Position numbers and translations under genes: made by a program
Notes under the pieces: generated by a model
What the model was told of the DNA's origin: nothing
The model's database searches: none
The model's input: the letters and a program-made list of their open reading frames with translations, nothing else
Assembly (NCBI GenBank): GCA_932294295.1
Contig: OW028586.1
Coordinates: forward strand, 7,655,701-7,719,700
DNA length: 64,000 nt
DNA from: Alitta virens
Lineage: Eukaryota > Annelida > Polychaeta > Phyllodocida > Nereididae
Direction: 5' to 3'
Shown here: positions 27,753-41,685 of the stretch, piece by piece
Layout: each line of letters begins with the position of its first letter
Numbering within the stretch: the stretch's first letter is position 1

Positions 27753-28508
27753 CAACATTAGGCTGGCAACAACATTAAGCTGTCAACAACATTAGGCTGT
27801 CAACAACATTAGGCTGTCAACAACATTAGGCTGTCAACAACATTTGGGTGTCAACAACATTAAGCTGTCAACAACATTAAGCTGTCAACAACATTAAGCT
27901 GTCAACAACTTTAGGCTGTCTGTCAACAACATTAGGCTGTCATCCACATTCAGCTGTCTGTCAACAACATTAAGCTGCCAACAACATCAAGCTGTCTGTC
28001 AACAACATTAAGCTCTCAATAACATTTAGCTCTCCACAACATTAAGCTGTCAACAACATTAAGCTGTCAGCAACTTTAAGCTGTCTGTCAACAACATTAG
28101 GCTGTCAACAACATTAAGCTGTCAACAACTTTAAGCTGTCTGTCAACAACATTAAGGTGTCTGTCAATAACATTAAGCTGTCTGTCAACAACATTAGGCT
28201 GTCAACAACATTAAGACATCAAAAAAATTAAGCAGTCAACGACATTAAACTGTCAACAACATTAGGCTGTCAACAACATTAAGCTGTCAACAACATTAAG
28301 CTGTCAACAACACTAAGCTGTCAACAACAATAAGCTGTCAACAACTTTAAGCTGTCTGTTAACAACATTAGGCTGTCAAAAACATTAAGCTGTCAACAAC
28401 ATTAGGCTGTCAACAACATTAGGCTGTCAACAACATTAAGATGTCAAGAACATTAAGATGTCAACAACATTAAGGTGTCGACGACATTAAGATGTCAACA
28501 AAATTAAG

Positions 28509-28700
28509 ATGTCAACAACAATATTCTGTCAACAACAATCAACTGTCAACAACAACCATCAGCAGCAACCAACAACTGTCAACAACAACCATCAGCAGCA
28601 ACCAAATCTGAAGAACAAGATGTCAACAATATTAAGAAGTCAACAACATCAAGATGTCAATAACATCAAGATGTCCACAACATTAAGATGTAAACATTAA
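28509..28700 (+). repeat. A-block, A2/A1 recombinant
   Basis: The body and 3' flank are A1 (Ile41, catcatcatgatg), but the 5' flank has the aaggtgtcgacgac unit typical of A2, and 28.0-28.5 kb follows the unit order of 1.8-2.3 kb. T5I (caacaatattc) is private to this copy. Confidence 0.92.
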
Positions 28701-29972
28701 GATGTCAACATCATCATGATGTGAACAACATTAACATGTAAACAACATTAAGATGTCAACAACATTAAGCTGTTAAAAACATTAAGCTGTCAACAACATT
28801 GAGCTGTCAACAACATTAAGCTGTCAACAACATTAGGGTGTCAACAACATTAAGCTGTCAACAATATTAGCCTGTCAACAACATTAAGCTGTTAAAAACA
28901 TTAAGCTGTCAACAACATTAAGCTGTCAACACCGTTAGGCTGTCAACAAAATTAGGCTGTCAACAAAGTTATGCCATCAACAACATTAAGCTGTTGGTCA
29001 ACAACATTAAGGTGTCAACAACTTTAAGCTGTCAACAACATCAAGCTGTCAACAACATTAAGCTGTCAACAACATTAAGCTGTTAACAACATTAAACTCT
29101 CAACAACATTAAGCTGTCAACACCATTAAGCTGTCAACAACATTAGGCTGTCGCCAAAGTTAAGCCATCAACAACATTAAGCTGTCAGTCAACAACATTA
29201 AGCTGTCAACAACATTAAGCTGTCAACAACATTAAGATGTCAACAACATCAAGAAGTCAACAACATCAAGATGTCAATAACATCAAGATGTCCACAACAT
29301 TAAGATGTAAACATTAAGATGTCAACAACAACATGATGTGGACAACATTAAGATGTGTCATTAAGCTGTCAACAACATTAAGATGTCAACAACATCAAGA
29401 AGTCAACAACATCAAGATGTCAATAACATCAAGATGTCCACAACATTAAGATGTAAACATTAAGATGTGAACAACATCATGATGTGAACAACATTAAGAT
29501 GTCAACAACATTAAGATGTCAACAACATTGAGACGTCAACAACATTAAGACATCAACAACATTAAGATGTCAACAACATTAAGATGTCAACAACATTAAG
29601 ATGTCAACAACATTAAGATGTCAACAACACTAGGCTGTCTGTCAACAACATTAAGGTGTCTATCATAACATTAAGCTGTCTGTCAACAACATTAGGCTGT
29701 CAACAACATTAAGACGTCAAAAAAATTAAGCAGTCAACGACATTAAGCTGTCAACAACGTTAGGCTGTCTACAACATTAAGCTGTCCACAACTTTAAGGT
29801 GTCCGTCAACAACAGTAGGCTTTCAACAACATTAAGCTGTCCACAACTTTAAGGTGTCAACAACATTAGGCTGTCAACAACACTAAGATGTAAAGAACAT
29901 TAAGATGTCAAAAGCATTAAGATGTGAACAACATTAATATGTCGACAACATTAAGATGTGAACAAAATTAAG

Positions 29973-30107
29973 ATGTCAACAACAACAATCTGTCAACAAA
30001 AATCAACGGTCAACAACAACCATCAGCAGCAACCAACTCTGAAGAACAAGATGTCATCAACATCAAGATGTCAACAACATCAAGAAGTCCACAACATTAA
30101 GATGTAA
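29973..30107 (+). repeat. B-block, frame broken by 34-bp deletion
   Basis: Partner of 10398. Loss of two 17-bp units at gaagtccac shifts the frame, so the reading ends after 44 codons at a different stop. Tolerance of a 34-bp loss argues against a coding role. Confidence 0.88.
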
Positions 30108-31001
30108 ACATTAAGATGTCAACAACATCATGATGTGAACAACATTAAGATGTCAACAACATTAAGATGTCAACAACATTAAGACGTCAACAACATTAAG
30201 ATGTCAACAACATTAAGATGTCAAGAACACTAGACTGTCTGTCAACAACATTAAGCTGTCAACAACTTTAGGGTGTCAACAACATTAAGTTGTCAACAAC
30301 ATTAACCTGTCAACAACATTATGCTGTTAACAACATTAAGCTCTCAACAACATTAAGCTGTCAACACCGTTAGGCTGTCAACAACATTAGGCTGTCAACA
30401 AAGTTATGCCATCAACAACATTAAGCTGTCAGTCAACAACATTAAGGTGTTAACAACTTTAAGCTGTCAACAACATTAAGCTGTCAACAACATTAAGCTG
30501 TCAACAACATTAAGCTGTCAACAACATTAAGCTGTCTGTCAACAATATTCAGCTGCCAACAACATCAAGCTGTCTGTCAACAAGATAAAGCTCTCAATAA
30601 CATTTAGCTCTCCACAACATTAAGCTGCCAACAACATTAAGCTGTCAACAACTTTAGGCTGTCTGTCAACAACATTAGGCTGTCAACAACATTCAGCTGT
30701 CTGTCAACAACATTAAGCTGCCAACAACATCAACCTGTCTGTCAACAACATTAAGCTCTCAATAACATTTAGCTCTCCACAACATTAAGCTGTCAACAAC
30801 ATTAAGCTGTCAGCAACTTTAAGCTGTCTGTCAACAACATTAGGCTGTCAACAACATTAAGCTGTCAGCAACTTTAAGCTGTCTGTCAACAACATTAGGC
30901 TGTCAACAACATTAAGCTGTCAACAACATTAATATGTCAAGAACATTAAGATGTCAACAACATTAAGATGTCGACGACATTAAGATGTCAACAAAATTAA
31001 G

Positions 31002-31193
31002 ATGTCAACAACAACATTCTGTCAACAACAATCAACTGTCAACAACAACCATCAGCAGCAACCAACAACTTTCAACAACAACCATCAGCAGCAACCAAAT
31101 CTGAAGAACAAGATGTCAACAACATTAAGAAGTCAACAACATCAAGATGTCAATAACATCAAGATGTCCACAACATTAAGATGTAAACATTAA
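31002..31193 (+). repeat. A-block, subfamily A3, V24F
   Basis: Partner of 11529. It has a private V24F (actttcaac) change but an intact Met38. Confidence 0.93.
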
Positions 31194-32063
31194 GATGTCA
31201 ACAACATCATGATGTGAACAACATTAAGATGTCAACAACATTAAGCTGTTAAAAACATTAAGCTGTCAACAACATTGAGCTGTCAACAACATTAAGCTGT
31301 CAGCAACTTTAAGCTGTCTGTCAACAACATTAGGCTGTCAACAACATTAAGCTGTCAACAACTTTAAGCTGTCTGTCAACAACATTAAGGTGTCTGTCAA
31401 TAACATTAAGCTGTCTGTCAACAAAATTAGGCTGTCAACAACATTAAGACGTCAAAAAAATTAAGCAGTCAACGACATTAAACTGTCAACAACATTAGGC
31501 TATCAACAACATTAAGCTGTCAACAACAATAAGCTGTCAAGAACACTAAGCTGTCTGTCAACAACATTAAGCTGTCAACAACATTAGGGTGTCAACAACA
31601 TTAAGCTGTCAACAACATTAGGGTGTCAACAACATTAAGCTGTCAACGACATTAACCTGTCAACAACATTAAGCTGTCAACACCATTAAGCTGTCAACAA
31701 TATTAGGCTGTCACCAAAGTCAAGCCATCAACAACATTAAGCTGTCGGTCAACAACTTTAAGCTGCCAACAACATTAAGCTGTCTGTCAACAACATTAAG
31801 CTGCCAACAACATCAAGCTGTCTGTCAACAACATTAAGCTCTCAATAACATTTAGCTCTCCACAACATCAAGCTGTCAACAACATTAAGCTGTCAACAAC
31901 TTTAAGCTGTCTGTCAAAAACATTAGGCTGTCAAAAACATTGAGCTGTCAACAACATTAGGCTGTCAACAACATTAGGCTGTCAACAACATTAAGATGTC
32001 AAGAACGTTAAGATGTCAACAATATTAAGATGTCGACGACATTAAGATGTCAACAAAATTAAG

Positions 32064-32207
32064 ATGTCAACAACAACATTCTGTCAACAACAATCAACTG
32101 TCAACAACAACCATCAGCAGCAACCAACAACTGTCAACAACAACCATCAGCAGCAACCAAATCTGAAGAACAAGATGTCAACAACATTAAGCTGTCAACA
32201 ACATTAA
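32064..32207 (+). repeat. A-block with 3' deletion, A1 flank
   Basis: Same truncation geometry as 27517: 47 codons, and the inverted segment 200 bp from the start. The upstream caatattaagatgtcgac unit is A1-like, with a private aacgttaag change. Confidence 0.88.
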
Positions 32208-32263
32208 GCTGTCGACAACTTTAAGCTGTCTGTCAACAACATCAAGGTGTCTGTCAACAACAG

Positions 32264-32299
32264 TAATGTTGTTGACAGCCTAATGTTGTTGACAGACAG
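32264..32299 (-). repeat. 36-bp inverted segment with perfect hairpin
   Basis: Also 200 bp from a truncated A-block; upstream unit catcaaggtg, shared with 39294. Confidence 0.94.
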
Positions 32300-34514
32300 C
32301 AACATTAGGCTGTCAACAACATTAAGCTGTCAACAACATTAGGCTGTCAACAACATTAGGCTGTCAACAACATTTGGGTGACAACAACATTAAGCTGTCA
32401 ACAACATTAAGCTGTCAACAACATTAAGCTGTTAACAACATTAAACTCTCAACAACATGAAGCTGTCAACACCATTAAGCTGTCAACAACATTAGGCTGT
32501 CACCAAAGTTAAGCCATCAACAACATTAAGCTGTCAGTCAACAACATTAAGCTGTCAACAACATTAAGCTGTCAACAACATTAAGATGTCAACAACATGA
32601 AGAAGTCAACAACATCAAGATGTCAATAACATCAAGATGTCCACAACATTAAGATGTAAACATTATGATGTCAACAACATCATGATGTGAACAACATTAA
32701 GATGTCAACAACATTAAGATGTCAACAACATTGAGACATCAACAACATTAAGACATCAACAACATTAAGATGTCAACAACATTAAGACGTCAACAACATT
32801 AAGATTTCAATAACATTAAGATGTCAAGAACACTAGGCTGTCTGTCAAGAACATCAAGGTGTCTATCATAACATTAAGCTGTCTGTCAACAACATTAGGC
32901 TGTCAACAACATGAAGACGTCAACAAAATTGAGCAGTCAACGACATTAAGCTGTCAACAACATTAGGCTGTCAACAACATTAAGCTGTCAACAACTTTAA
33001 GATGTCTGTCAACAACATTAGGCTGTCAACAACATTAAGCTGTCAACAACATTAGGCTGTCAACAACATTAGGCTGTCAACAACACTAAGATGTCAAGAA
33101 CATTAAGATGTCAACAACATTAAGACGTCAACAACATTAAGATGTCAACAACATTAAGATGTCAAGAACACTAGACTGTCTGTCAACAACATTAAGCTGT
33201 CAACAACTTTAGGGTGTCAACAACATTAAGCTGTCAACAACATTATCCTGTCAACAACATTATGCTGTTAACAGCATTAAGCTCTCAACAACATTAAGCT
33301 GTCAACACCGTTAGGCTGTCAACAACATTAGGCTGTCAACAAAGTTATGCCATCAACAACATTAAGCTGTCGGTCAACAACATTAAGGTGTTAACAACTT
33401 TAAGCTGTCAACAACATTAAGCTGTCAACAACATTAAGCTGTCAACAACATTAAGCTGGCAACAACATTAAGCTGTCAACAACATTAAGCTGTCAACAAC
33501 ATTAAGCTGTCTGTCAACAATATTCAGCTGTCTGTCAACAATATTCAGCTGCCAACAACATCAAGCTGTCTGTCAACAAGATTAAGCTCTCAATAACATT
33601 TAGCTCTCCACAACATTAAGCTGCCAACAACATTAAGCTGTCAACAACTTTAGGCTGTCTGTCAACAACATTAGGCTGTCAACAACATTCAGCTGTCTGT
33701 CAACAACATTAAGCTGCCAACAACATCAACCTGTCTGTCAACAACATTAAGCTCTCAATAACATTTAGCTCTCCACAACATTAAGCTGTCAACAACATTA
33801 AGCTGTCAGCAACTTTAAGCTGTCTGTCAACAACATTAGGCTGTCAACAACATTAAGCTGTCAACAACTTTAAGCTGTCTGTCAATAACATTAAGCTGTC
33901 TGTCAACAAAATTAGGCTGTCAACAACATTAAGACATCAAAAAAATTAAGCAGTCAACGACATTAAACTGTCAACAACATTAGGCTGTCAACAACATTAA
34001 GCTGTCAACAACATTAAGCTGTCAAGAACACTAAGCTGTCTGTCAACAACATTAAGCTGTCAACAACATTAGGGTGTCAACAACATTAAGCTGTCAACAG
34101 CATTAACCTGTCAACAACATTAAGCTGTCAACACCATTAAGCTGTCAACAATATTAGGCTGTCACCAAAGTCAAGCCATCAACAACATTAAGCTTTCGGT
34201 CAACAACTTTAAGCTGCCAACAACATCAAGCTGTCTGTCAACAACATTAAGCTGCCAACAACATCAAGCTGTCTGTCAACAACATTAAGCTCTCAATAAC
34301 ATTTAGCTCTCCACAACATTAAGCTGTCAACAACATTAAGCTGTCAACAACTTTAAGCTGTCTGTCAAAAACATTAGGCTGTCAAAAACATTAAGCTGTC
34401 AACAACATTAGGCTGTCAACAACATTAGGCTGTCATCAACATTAAGATGTCAAGAACATTAAGATGTCAACAATATTAAGATGTCGACGACATTAAGATG
34501 TCAACAAAATTAAG

Positions 34515-34706
34515 ATGTCAACAACAACATTCTGTCAACAACAATCAACTGTCAACAACAACCATCAGCAGCAACCAACAACTGTCAACAACAACCATCA
34601 GCAGCAACCAAATCTGAAGAACAAGATGTCAACAATATTAAGAAGTCAACAACATCAAGATGTCAATAACATCAAGATGTCCACAACATTAAGATGTAAA
34701 CATTAA
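34515..34706 (+). repeat. A-block, A1, 1,821-bp copy 1
   Basis: Preceded by the private ctgtcatcaac unit. No inverted segment follows within its own copy, because the junction at 34942 cuts the module short. Confidence 0.93.
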
Positions 34707-36335
34707 GATGTCAACATCATCATGATGTGAACAACATTAAGATGTAAACAACATTAAGATGTCAACAACATTAAGCTGTTAAAAACATTAAGCTGTCAAC
34801 AACATTGAGCTGTCAACAACATTAAGCTTTCAACAACATTAGGGTGTCAACAACATTAAGCTGTCAACAATATTAGCCTGTCAACAACATTAAGCTGTTA
34901 ACAACATTAAGCTGTCAAGAACATTAAGCTGTCAACAACATTAAGACGTCAACAACATTAAGATGTCAACAACATTAAGATGTCAAGAACACTAGACTGT
35001 CTGTCAACAACATTAAGCTGTCAACAACTTTAGGGTGTCAACAACATTAAGCTGTCAACAACATTATCCTGTCAACAACATTATGCTGTTAACAACATTA
35101 AGCTCTCAACAACATTAAGCTGTCAACACCGTTAGGCTGTCAACAACATTAGGCTGTCAACAAAGTTATGCCATCAACAACATTAAGCTGTCGGTCAACA
35201 ACATTAAGGTGTTAACAACTTTAAGCTGTCAACAACATTAAGCTGTCAACAACATTAAGCTGTCAACAACATTAAGCTGGCAACAACATTAAGCTGTCAA
35301 CAACATTAAGCTGTCAACAACATTAAGCTGTCTGTCAACAATATTCAGCTGTCTGTCAACAATATTCAGCTGCCAACAACATCAAGCTGTCTGTCAACAA
35401 GATTAAGCTCTCAATAACATTTAGCTCTCCACAACATTAAGCTGCCAACAACATTAAGCTGTCAACAACTTTAGGCTGTCTGTCAACAACATTAGGCTGT
35501 CAACAACATTCAGCTGTCTGTCAACAACATTAAGCTGCCAACAACATCAACCTGTCTGTCAACAACATTAAGCTCTCAATAACATTTAGCTCTCCACAAC
35601 ATTAAGCTGTCAACAACATTAAGCTGTCAGCAACTTTAAGCTGTCTGTCAACAACATTAGGCTGTCAACAACATTAAGCTGTCAACAACTTTAAGCTGTC
35701 TGTCAATAACATTAAGCTGTCTGTCAACAAAATTAGGCTGTCAACAACATTAAGACATCAAAAAAATTAAGCAGTCAACGACATTAAACTGTCAACAACA
35801 TTAGGCTGTCAACAACATTAAGCTGTCAACAACATTAAGCTGTCAAGAACACTAAGCTGTCTGTCAACAACATTAAGCTGTCAACAACATTAGGGTGTCA
35901 ACAACATTAAGCTGTCAACAGCATTAACCTGTCAACAACATTAAGCTGTCAACACCATTAAGCTGTCAACAATATTAGGCTGTCACCAAAGTCAAGCCAT
36001 CAACAACATTAAGCTTTCGGTCAACAACTTTAAGCTGCCAACAACATCAAGCTGTCTGTCAACAACATTAAGCTGCCAACAACATCAAGCTGTCTGTCAA
36101 CAACATTAAGCTCTCAATAACATTTAGCTCTCCACAACATTAAGCTGTCAACAACATTAAGCTGTCAACAACTTTAAGCTGTCTGTCAAAAACATTAGGC
36201 TGTCAAAAACATTAAGCTGTCAACAACATTAGGCTGTCAACAACATTAGGCTGTCATCAACATTAAGATGTCAAGAACATTAAGATGTCAACAATATTAA
36301 GATGTCGACGACATTAAGATGTCAACAAAATTAAG

Positions 36336-36527
36336 ATGTCAACAACAACATTCTGTCAACAACAATCAACTGTCAACAACAACCATCAGCAGCAACCAAC
36401 AACTGTCAACAACAACCATCAGCAGCAACCAAATCTGAAGAACAAGATGTCAACAATATTAAGAAGTCAACAACATCAAGATGTCAATAACATCAAGATG
36501 TCCACAACATTAAGATGTAAACATTAA
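36336..36527 (+). repeat. A-block, A1, 1,821-bp copy 2
   Basis: Reads the same as the copy 1,821 bp upstream. The full module continues here, reaching the inverted segment at 36962 after 626 bp. Confidence 0.93.
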
Positions 36528-36961
36528 GATGTCAACATCATCATGATGTGAACAACATTAAGATGTAAACAACATTAAGATGTCAACAACATTAAGCTGT
36601 TAAAAACATTAAGCTGTCAACAACATTGAGCTGTCAACAACATTAAGCTTTCAACAACATTAGGGTGTCAACAACATTAAGCTGTCAACAATATTAGCCT
36701 GTCAACAACATTAAGCTGTTAACAACATTAAGCTGTCAACAACATTAAGCTGTCAACACCGTTAGGCTGTCAACAAAATTAGGCTGTCAACAAAGTTATG
36801 CCATCAACAACATTAAGCTGTCGGTCAACAACATTAAGGTGTCAACAACTTTAAGCTGTCAACAACATCAAGCTGTCAACAACATTAAGCTGTCAACAAC
36901 ATTAAGCTGTCGACAACTTTAAGCTGTCTGTCAACAACATAAAGGTGTCTGTCAACAACAG

Positions 36962-36997
36962 TAATGTTGTTGACAGCCTAATGTTGTTGACAGACAG
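36962..36997 (-). repeat. 36-bp inverted segment with perfect hairpin
   Basis: Follows the 1,821-bp duplication; upstream cataaaggtg. Downstream is a cattaggctgtcagcaac unit shared with 42120. Confidence 0.94.
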
Positions 36998-38650
36998 CAA
37001 CATTAGGCTGTCAACAACATTAAGCTGTCAACAACATTAGGCTGTCAGCAACATTAGGCTGTCAACAACATTAGGCTGTCAACAACATTTGGGGGTCAAC
37101 AACATTAAGCTGTCAACAATATTAAGCTGTCAACAACATTAAGCTGTTAACAACATTAAACTCTCAACAACATTAAGGTGTCAACACCATTAAGCTGTCA
37201 ACAACATTAGGCTGTCGCCAAAGTTAAGCCATCAACAACATTAAGCTGTCAGTCAACAACATTAAGCTGTCAACAACATTAAGCTGTCAACAACATTAAG
37301 ATGTCAACAACATCAAGAAGTCAACAACATCAAGATGTCAATAACATCAAGATGTCCACAACATTAAGATGTAAACATTAAGATGTCAACAACATCATGA
37401 TGTGAACAACATTAAGATGTCAACAACATTAAGATGTCAACAACATTGAGACGTCAACAACATTAAGACATCAACAACATTAAGATGTCAACAACATTAA
37501 GACGTCAACAACATTAAGATGTCAATAACATTAAGATGTCAAGAACACTAGGCTGTCTGTCAACAACATTAAGGTGTCTATCATAACATTAAGCTGTCTG
37601 TCAACAACATTAGGCTGTCAACAACATGAAGACGTCAAAATAATTGAGCAGTCAACGACATTAAGCTGACAACAGCATTAGGCTGTCAACAACATTAAGC
37701 TGTCAACAACATTAACCTGTCAACAACATCAAGATGTCAATAACATCAAGATGTCCACAACATTAAGATGTAAACATTAAGATGTCAACAACATCATGAT
37801 GTGAACAACATTAAGATGTCAACAACATTAAGCTGTTAAAAACATTAAGCTGTCAACAACATTGAGCTGTCAACAACATTAAGCTGTCAGCAACATTAAG
37901 CTGTCTGTCAACAACATTAGGCTGTCAACAACATTAAGCTGTCAACAACTTTAAGCTGTCTGTCAACAACATTAAGGTGTCTGTCAATAACATTAAGCTG
38001 TCTGTCAACAAAATTAGGCTGTCAACAACATTAAGACGTCAAAAAAATTAAGCAGTCAACGACATTAAACTGTCAACAACATTAGGCTATCAACAACATT
38101 AAGCTGTCAACAACAATAAGCTGTCAAGAACACTAAGCTGTCTGTCAACAACATTAAGCTGTCAACAACATTAGGGTGTCAACAACATTAAGCTGTCAAC
38201 AACATTAGGGTGTCAACAACATTAAGCTGTCAACGACATTAACCTGTCAACAACATTAAGCTGTCAACACCATTAAGCTGTCAACAATATTAGGCTGTCA
38301 CCAAAGTCAAGCCATCAACAACATTAAGCTGTCGGTCAACAACTTTAAGCTGCCAACAACATTAAGCTGTCTGTCAACAACATTAAGCTGCCAACAACAT
38401 CAAGCTGTCTGTCAACAACATTAAGCTCTCAATAAAATTTAGCTCTCCACAACATCAAGCTGTCAACAACAATAAGCTGTCAACAACTTTAAGCTGTCTG
38501 TCAAAAACATTAGGCTGTCAAAAACATTGAGCTGTCAACAACATTAGGCTGTCAACAACATTAGGCTGTCAACAACATTAAGATGTCAAGAACATTAAGA
38601 TGTCAACAATATTAAGATGTCGACGACATTAAGATGTCAACAAAATTAAG

Positions 38651-38842
38651 ATGTCAACAACAACATTCTGTCAACAACAATCAACTGTCAACAACAACCA
38701 TCAGCAGCAACCAACAACTGTCAACAACAACCATCAGCAGCAACCAAATCTGAAGAACAAGATGTCAACAATATTAAGAAGTCAACAACATCAAGATGTC
38801 AATAACATCAAGATGTCCACAACATTAAGATGTAAACATTAA
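38651..38842 (+). repeat. A-block, subfamily A1
   Basis: Partner of 12557. The interval to the inverted segment is 643 bp, one 17-bp unit longer than the usual 626. Confidence 0.93.
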
Positions 38843-39293
38843 GATGTCAACATCATCATGATGTGAACAACATTAAGATGTAAACAACATTAAGATGTCA
38901 ACAACATTAAGCTGTTAAAAACATTAAGCTGTCAACAACATTGAGCTGTCAACAACATTAAGCTGTCAACAACATTAGGGTGTCAACAACATTAAGCTGT
39001 CAACAATATTAGCCTGTCAACAACATTAAGCTGTTAACAACATTAAGCTGTCAACAACATTAAGCTGTCAACACCGTTAGGCTGTCAACAAAATTAGGCT
39101 GTCAACAAAGTTATGCCATCAACAACATTAAGCTGTCGGTCAACAACATTAAGGTGTCAACAACTTTGAGCTGTCAACAACATTAAGATGTCAACAACAT
39201 TAAGCTGTCAACAACATTAAGCTGTCAACAACATTAAGCTGTCGACAACTTTAAGCTGTCTGTCAACAACATCAAGGTGTCTGTCAACAACTG

Positions 39294-39329
39294 TAATGTT
39301 GTTGACAGCCTAATGTTGTTGACAGACAG
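39294..39329 (-). repeat. 36-bp inverted segment, stem mismatch
   Basis: The left flank is caacaactg instead of caacaacag, which breaks the top base pair of the stem. Confidence 0.93.
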
Positions 39330-41493
39330 CAACATTAGGCTGTCAACAACATTAAGCTGTCAACAACATTAGGCTGTCAACAACATTAGGCTGTCAACAA
39401 CATTTGGGTGACAACAACATTAAGCTGTCAACAACATTAAGCTGTCAACAACATTAAGCTGTTAACAACATTAAACTCTCAACAACATTAAGCTGTCAAC
39501 ACCATTAAGCTGTCAACAACATTAGGCTGTCACCAAAGTTAAGATGTCAACAACATTAAGCTGTCAGTCAACAACATTAAGCTGTCAACAACATTAAGCT
39601 GTCAACAACATTAAGATGTCAACAACATGAAGAAGTCAACAACATCAAGATGTCAATAACATCAAGATGTCCACAACATTAAGATGTAAACATTATGATG
39701 TCAACAACATCATGATGTGAACAACATTAAGATGTCAACAACATTAAGATGTCAACAACATTGAGACGTCAACAACATTAAGACATCAACAACATTAAGA
39801 TGTCAACAACATTAAGACGTCAACAACATTAAGATGTCAATAACATTAAGATGTCAAGAACACTAGGCTGTCTGTCAACAACATTAAGGTGTCTATCATA
39901 ACATTAAGCTGTCTGTCAACAACATTAGGCTGTCAACAACATGAAGACGTCAACAAAATTGAGCAGTCAACGACATTAAGCTGTCAACAACATTAGGCTG
40001 TCAACAACATTAAGCTGTCAACAACTTTAAGCTGTCTGTCAACAACATTAGGCTGTCAACAACATTAAGCTGTCAACAACATTAGGCTGTCAACAACATT
40101 AGGCTGTCAACAACACTAAGATGTCAAGAACATTAAGATGTCAACAACATTAAGACGTCAACAATATTAAGATGTCAACAACATTAAGATGTCAAGAACA
40201 CTAGACTGTCTGTCAACAACATTAAGCTGTCAACAACTTAAGGGTGTCAACAACATTAAGCTGTCAACAACATTATCCTGTCAACAACATTATGCTGTTA
40301 ACAACATTAAGCTCTCAACAACATTAAGCTGTCAACACCGTTAGGCTGTCAACAACATTAGGCTGTCAACAAAGTTATGCCATCAACAACATTAAGCTGT
40401 CGGTCAACAACATTAAGGTGTTAACAACTTTAAGCTGTCAACAACATTAAGCTGTCAACAACATTAAGCTGTCAACAACATTAAGCTGTCAACAACATTA
40501 AGCTGTCAACAACATTAAGCTGTCAACAACATTAAGCTGTCTGTCAACAATATTCAGCTGCCAACAACATCAAGCTGTCTGTCAACAAGATTAAGCTCTC
40601 AATAACATTTAGCTCTCCACAACATTAAGCTGCCAACAACATTAAGCTGTCAACAACTTTAGGCTGTCTGTCAACAACATTAGGCTGTCAACAACATTCA
40701 GCTGTCTGTCAACAACATTAAGCTGCCAACAACATCAACCTGTCTGTCAACAACATTAAGCTCTCAATAACATTTAGCTCTCCACAACATTAAGCTGTCA
40801 ACAACATTAAGCTGTCAGCAACTTTAAGCTGTCTGTCAACAACATTAGGCTGTCAACAACATTAAGCTGTCAACAACTTTAAGCTGTCTGTCAACAACAT
40901 TAAGGTGTCTGTCAATAACATTAAGCTGTCTGTCAACAAAATTAGGCTGTCAACAACATTAAGACATCAAAAAAATTAAGCAGTCAACGACATTAAACTG
41001 TCAACAACATTAGGCTGTCAACAACATTAAGCTGTCAACAACATTAAGCTGTCAAGAACACTAAGCTGTCTGTCAACAACATTAAGCTGTCAACAACATT
41101 AGGGTGTCAACAACATTAAGCTGTCAACAACATTAACCTGTCAACAACATTAAGCTGTCAACACCATTAAGCTGTCAACAATATTAGGCTGTCACCAAAG
41201 TCAAGCCATCAACAACATTAAGCTTTCGGTCAACAACTTTAAGCTGCCAACAACATCAAGCTGTCTGTCAACAACATTAAGCTGCCAACAACATCAAGCT
41301 GTCTGTCAACAACATTAAGCTCTCAACAACATTAAGCTGTCAACAACTTTAAGCTGTCTGTCAAAAACATTAGGCTGTCAAAAACATTAAGCTGTCAACA
41401 ACATTAGGCTGTCAACAACATTAGGCTGTCAACAACATTAAGATGTCAAGAACATTAAGATGTCAACAATATTAAGATGTCAACAAAATTAAG

Positions 41494-41685
41494 ATGTCAA
41501 CAACAACATTCTGTCAACAACAATCAACTGTCAACAACAACCATCAGCAGCAACCAACAACTGTCAACAACAACCATCAGCAGCAACCAAACCTGAAGAA
41601 CAAGATGTCAACAATATTAAGAAGTCAACAACATCAAGATGTCAATAACATCAAGATGTCCACAACATTAAGATGTAAACATTAA
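41494..41685 (+). repeat. A-block, subfamily A1
   Basis: Has one synonymous change (caaacctg) and lacks the gtcgacgac unit upstream. The inverted segment lies 626 bp downstream at 42120. Confidence 0.93.

Larger units (their letters stand above)
8917..33865 (+). repeat. 19.6-kb offset duplication (8917-14835 and 28509-33865)
   Basis: About 5.4-5.9 kb recurs at an offset of 19,592 bp at the A-block (8917 and 28509) and at the rare gatgtgga marker (9741 and 29333). The offset falls to 19,473 at 11529/31002 through small deletions, including one 17-bp unit near 29800 and 34 bp near 30087, and is 19,507 at 12557/32064. Sequence upstream of the A-block does not match: the 28.0-28.5 kb flank resembles 1.8-2.3 kb instead. 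Confidence 0.88.
33122..36763 (+). repeat. 1,821-bp tandem duplication
   Basis: Copies are 33122-34942 and 34943-36763. They share private variants: a ctggcaac unit, a doubled ctgtcaacaatattcag unit, ctttcggtc, and ctgtcatcaac just before the A-block (34515 and 36336). Near identity by eye makes this one of the youngest events in the window. Confidence 0.93.
11661..40870 (+). repeat. 26.1-kb offset duplication (11661-14835 and 37721-40870)
   Basis: The offset is 26,060 at the start, 26,094 at the A-blocks (12557 and 38651) and 26,111 at the inverted segments (13183 and 39294); each step is one or two 17-bp units. The rare order caactttgagctg followed by an aagatg unit (13071 and 39165) is shared, supporting common descent. 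Confidence 0.85.
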
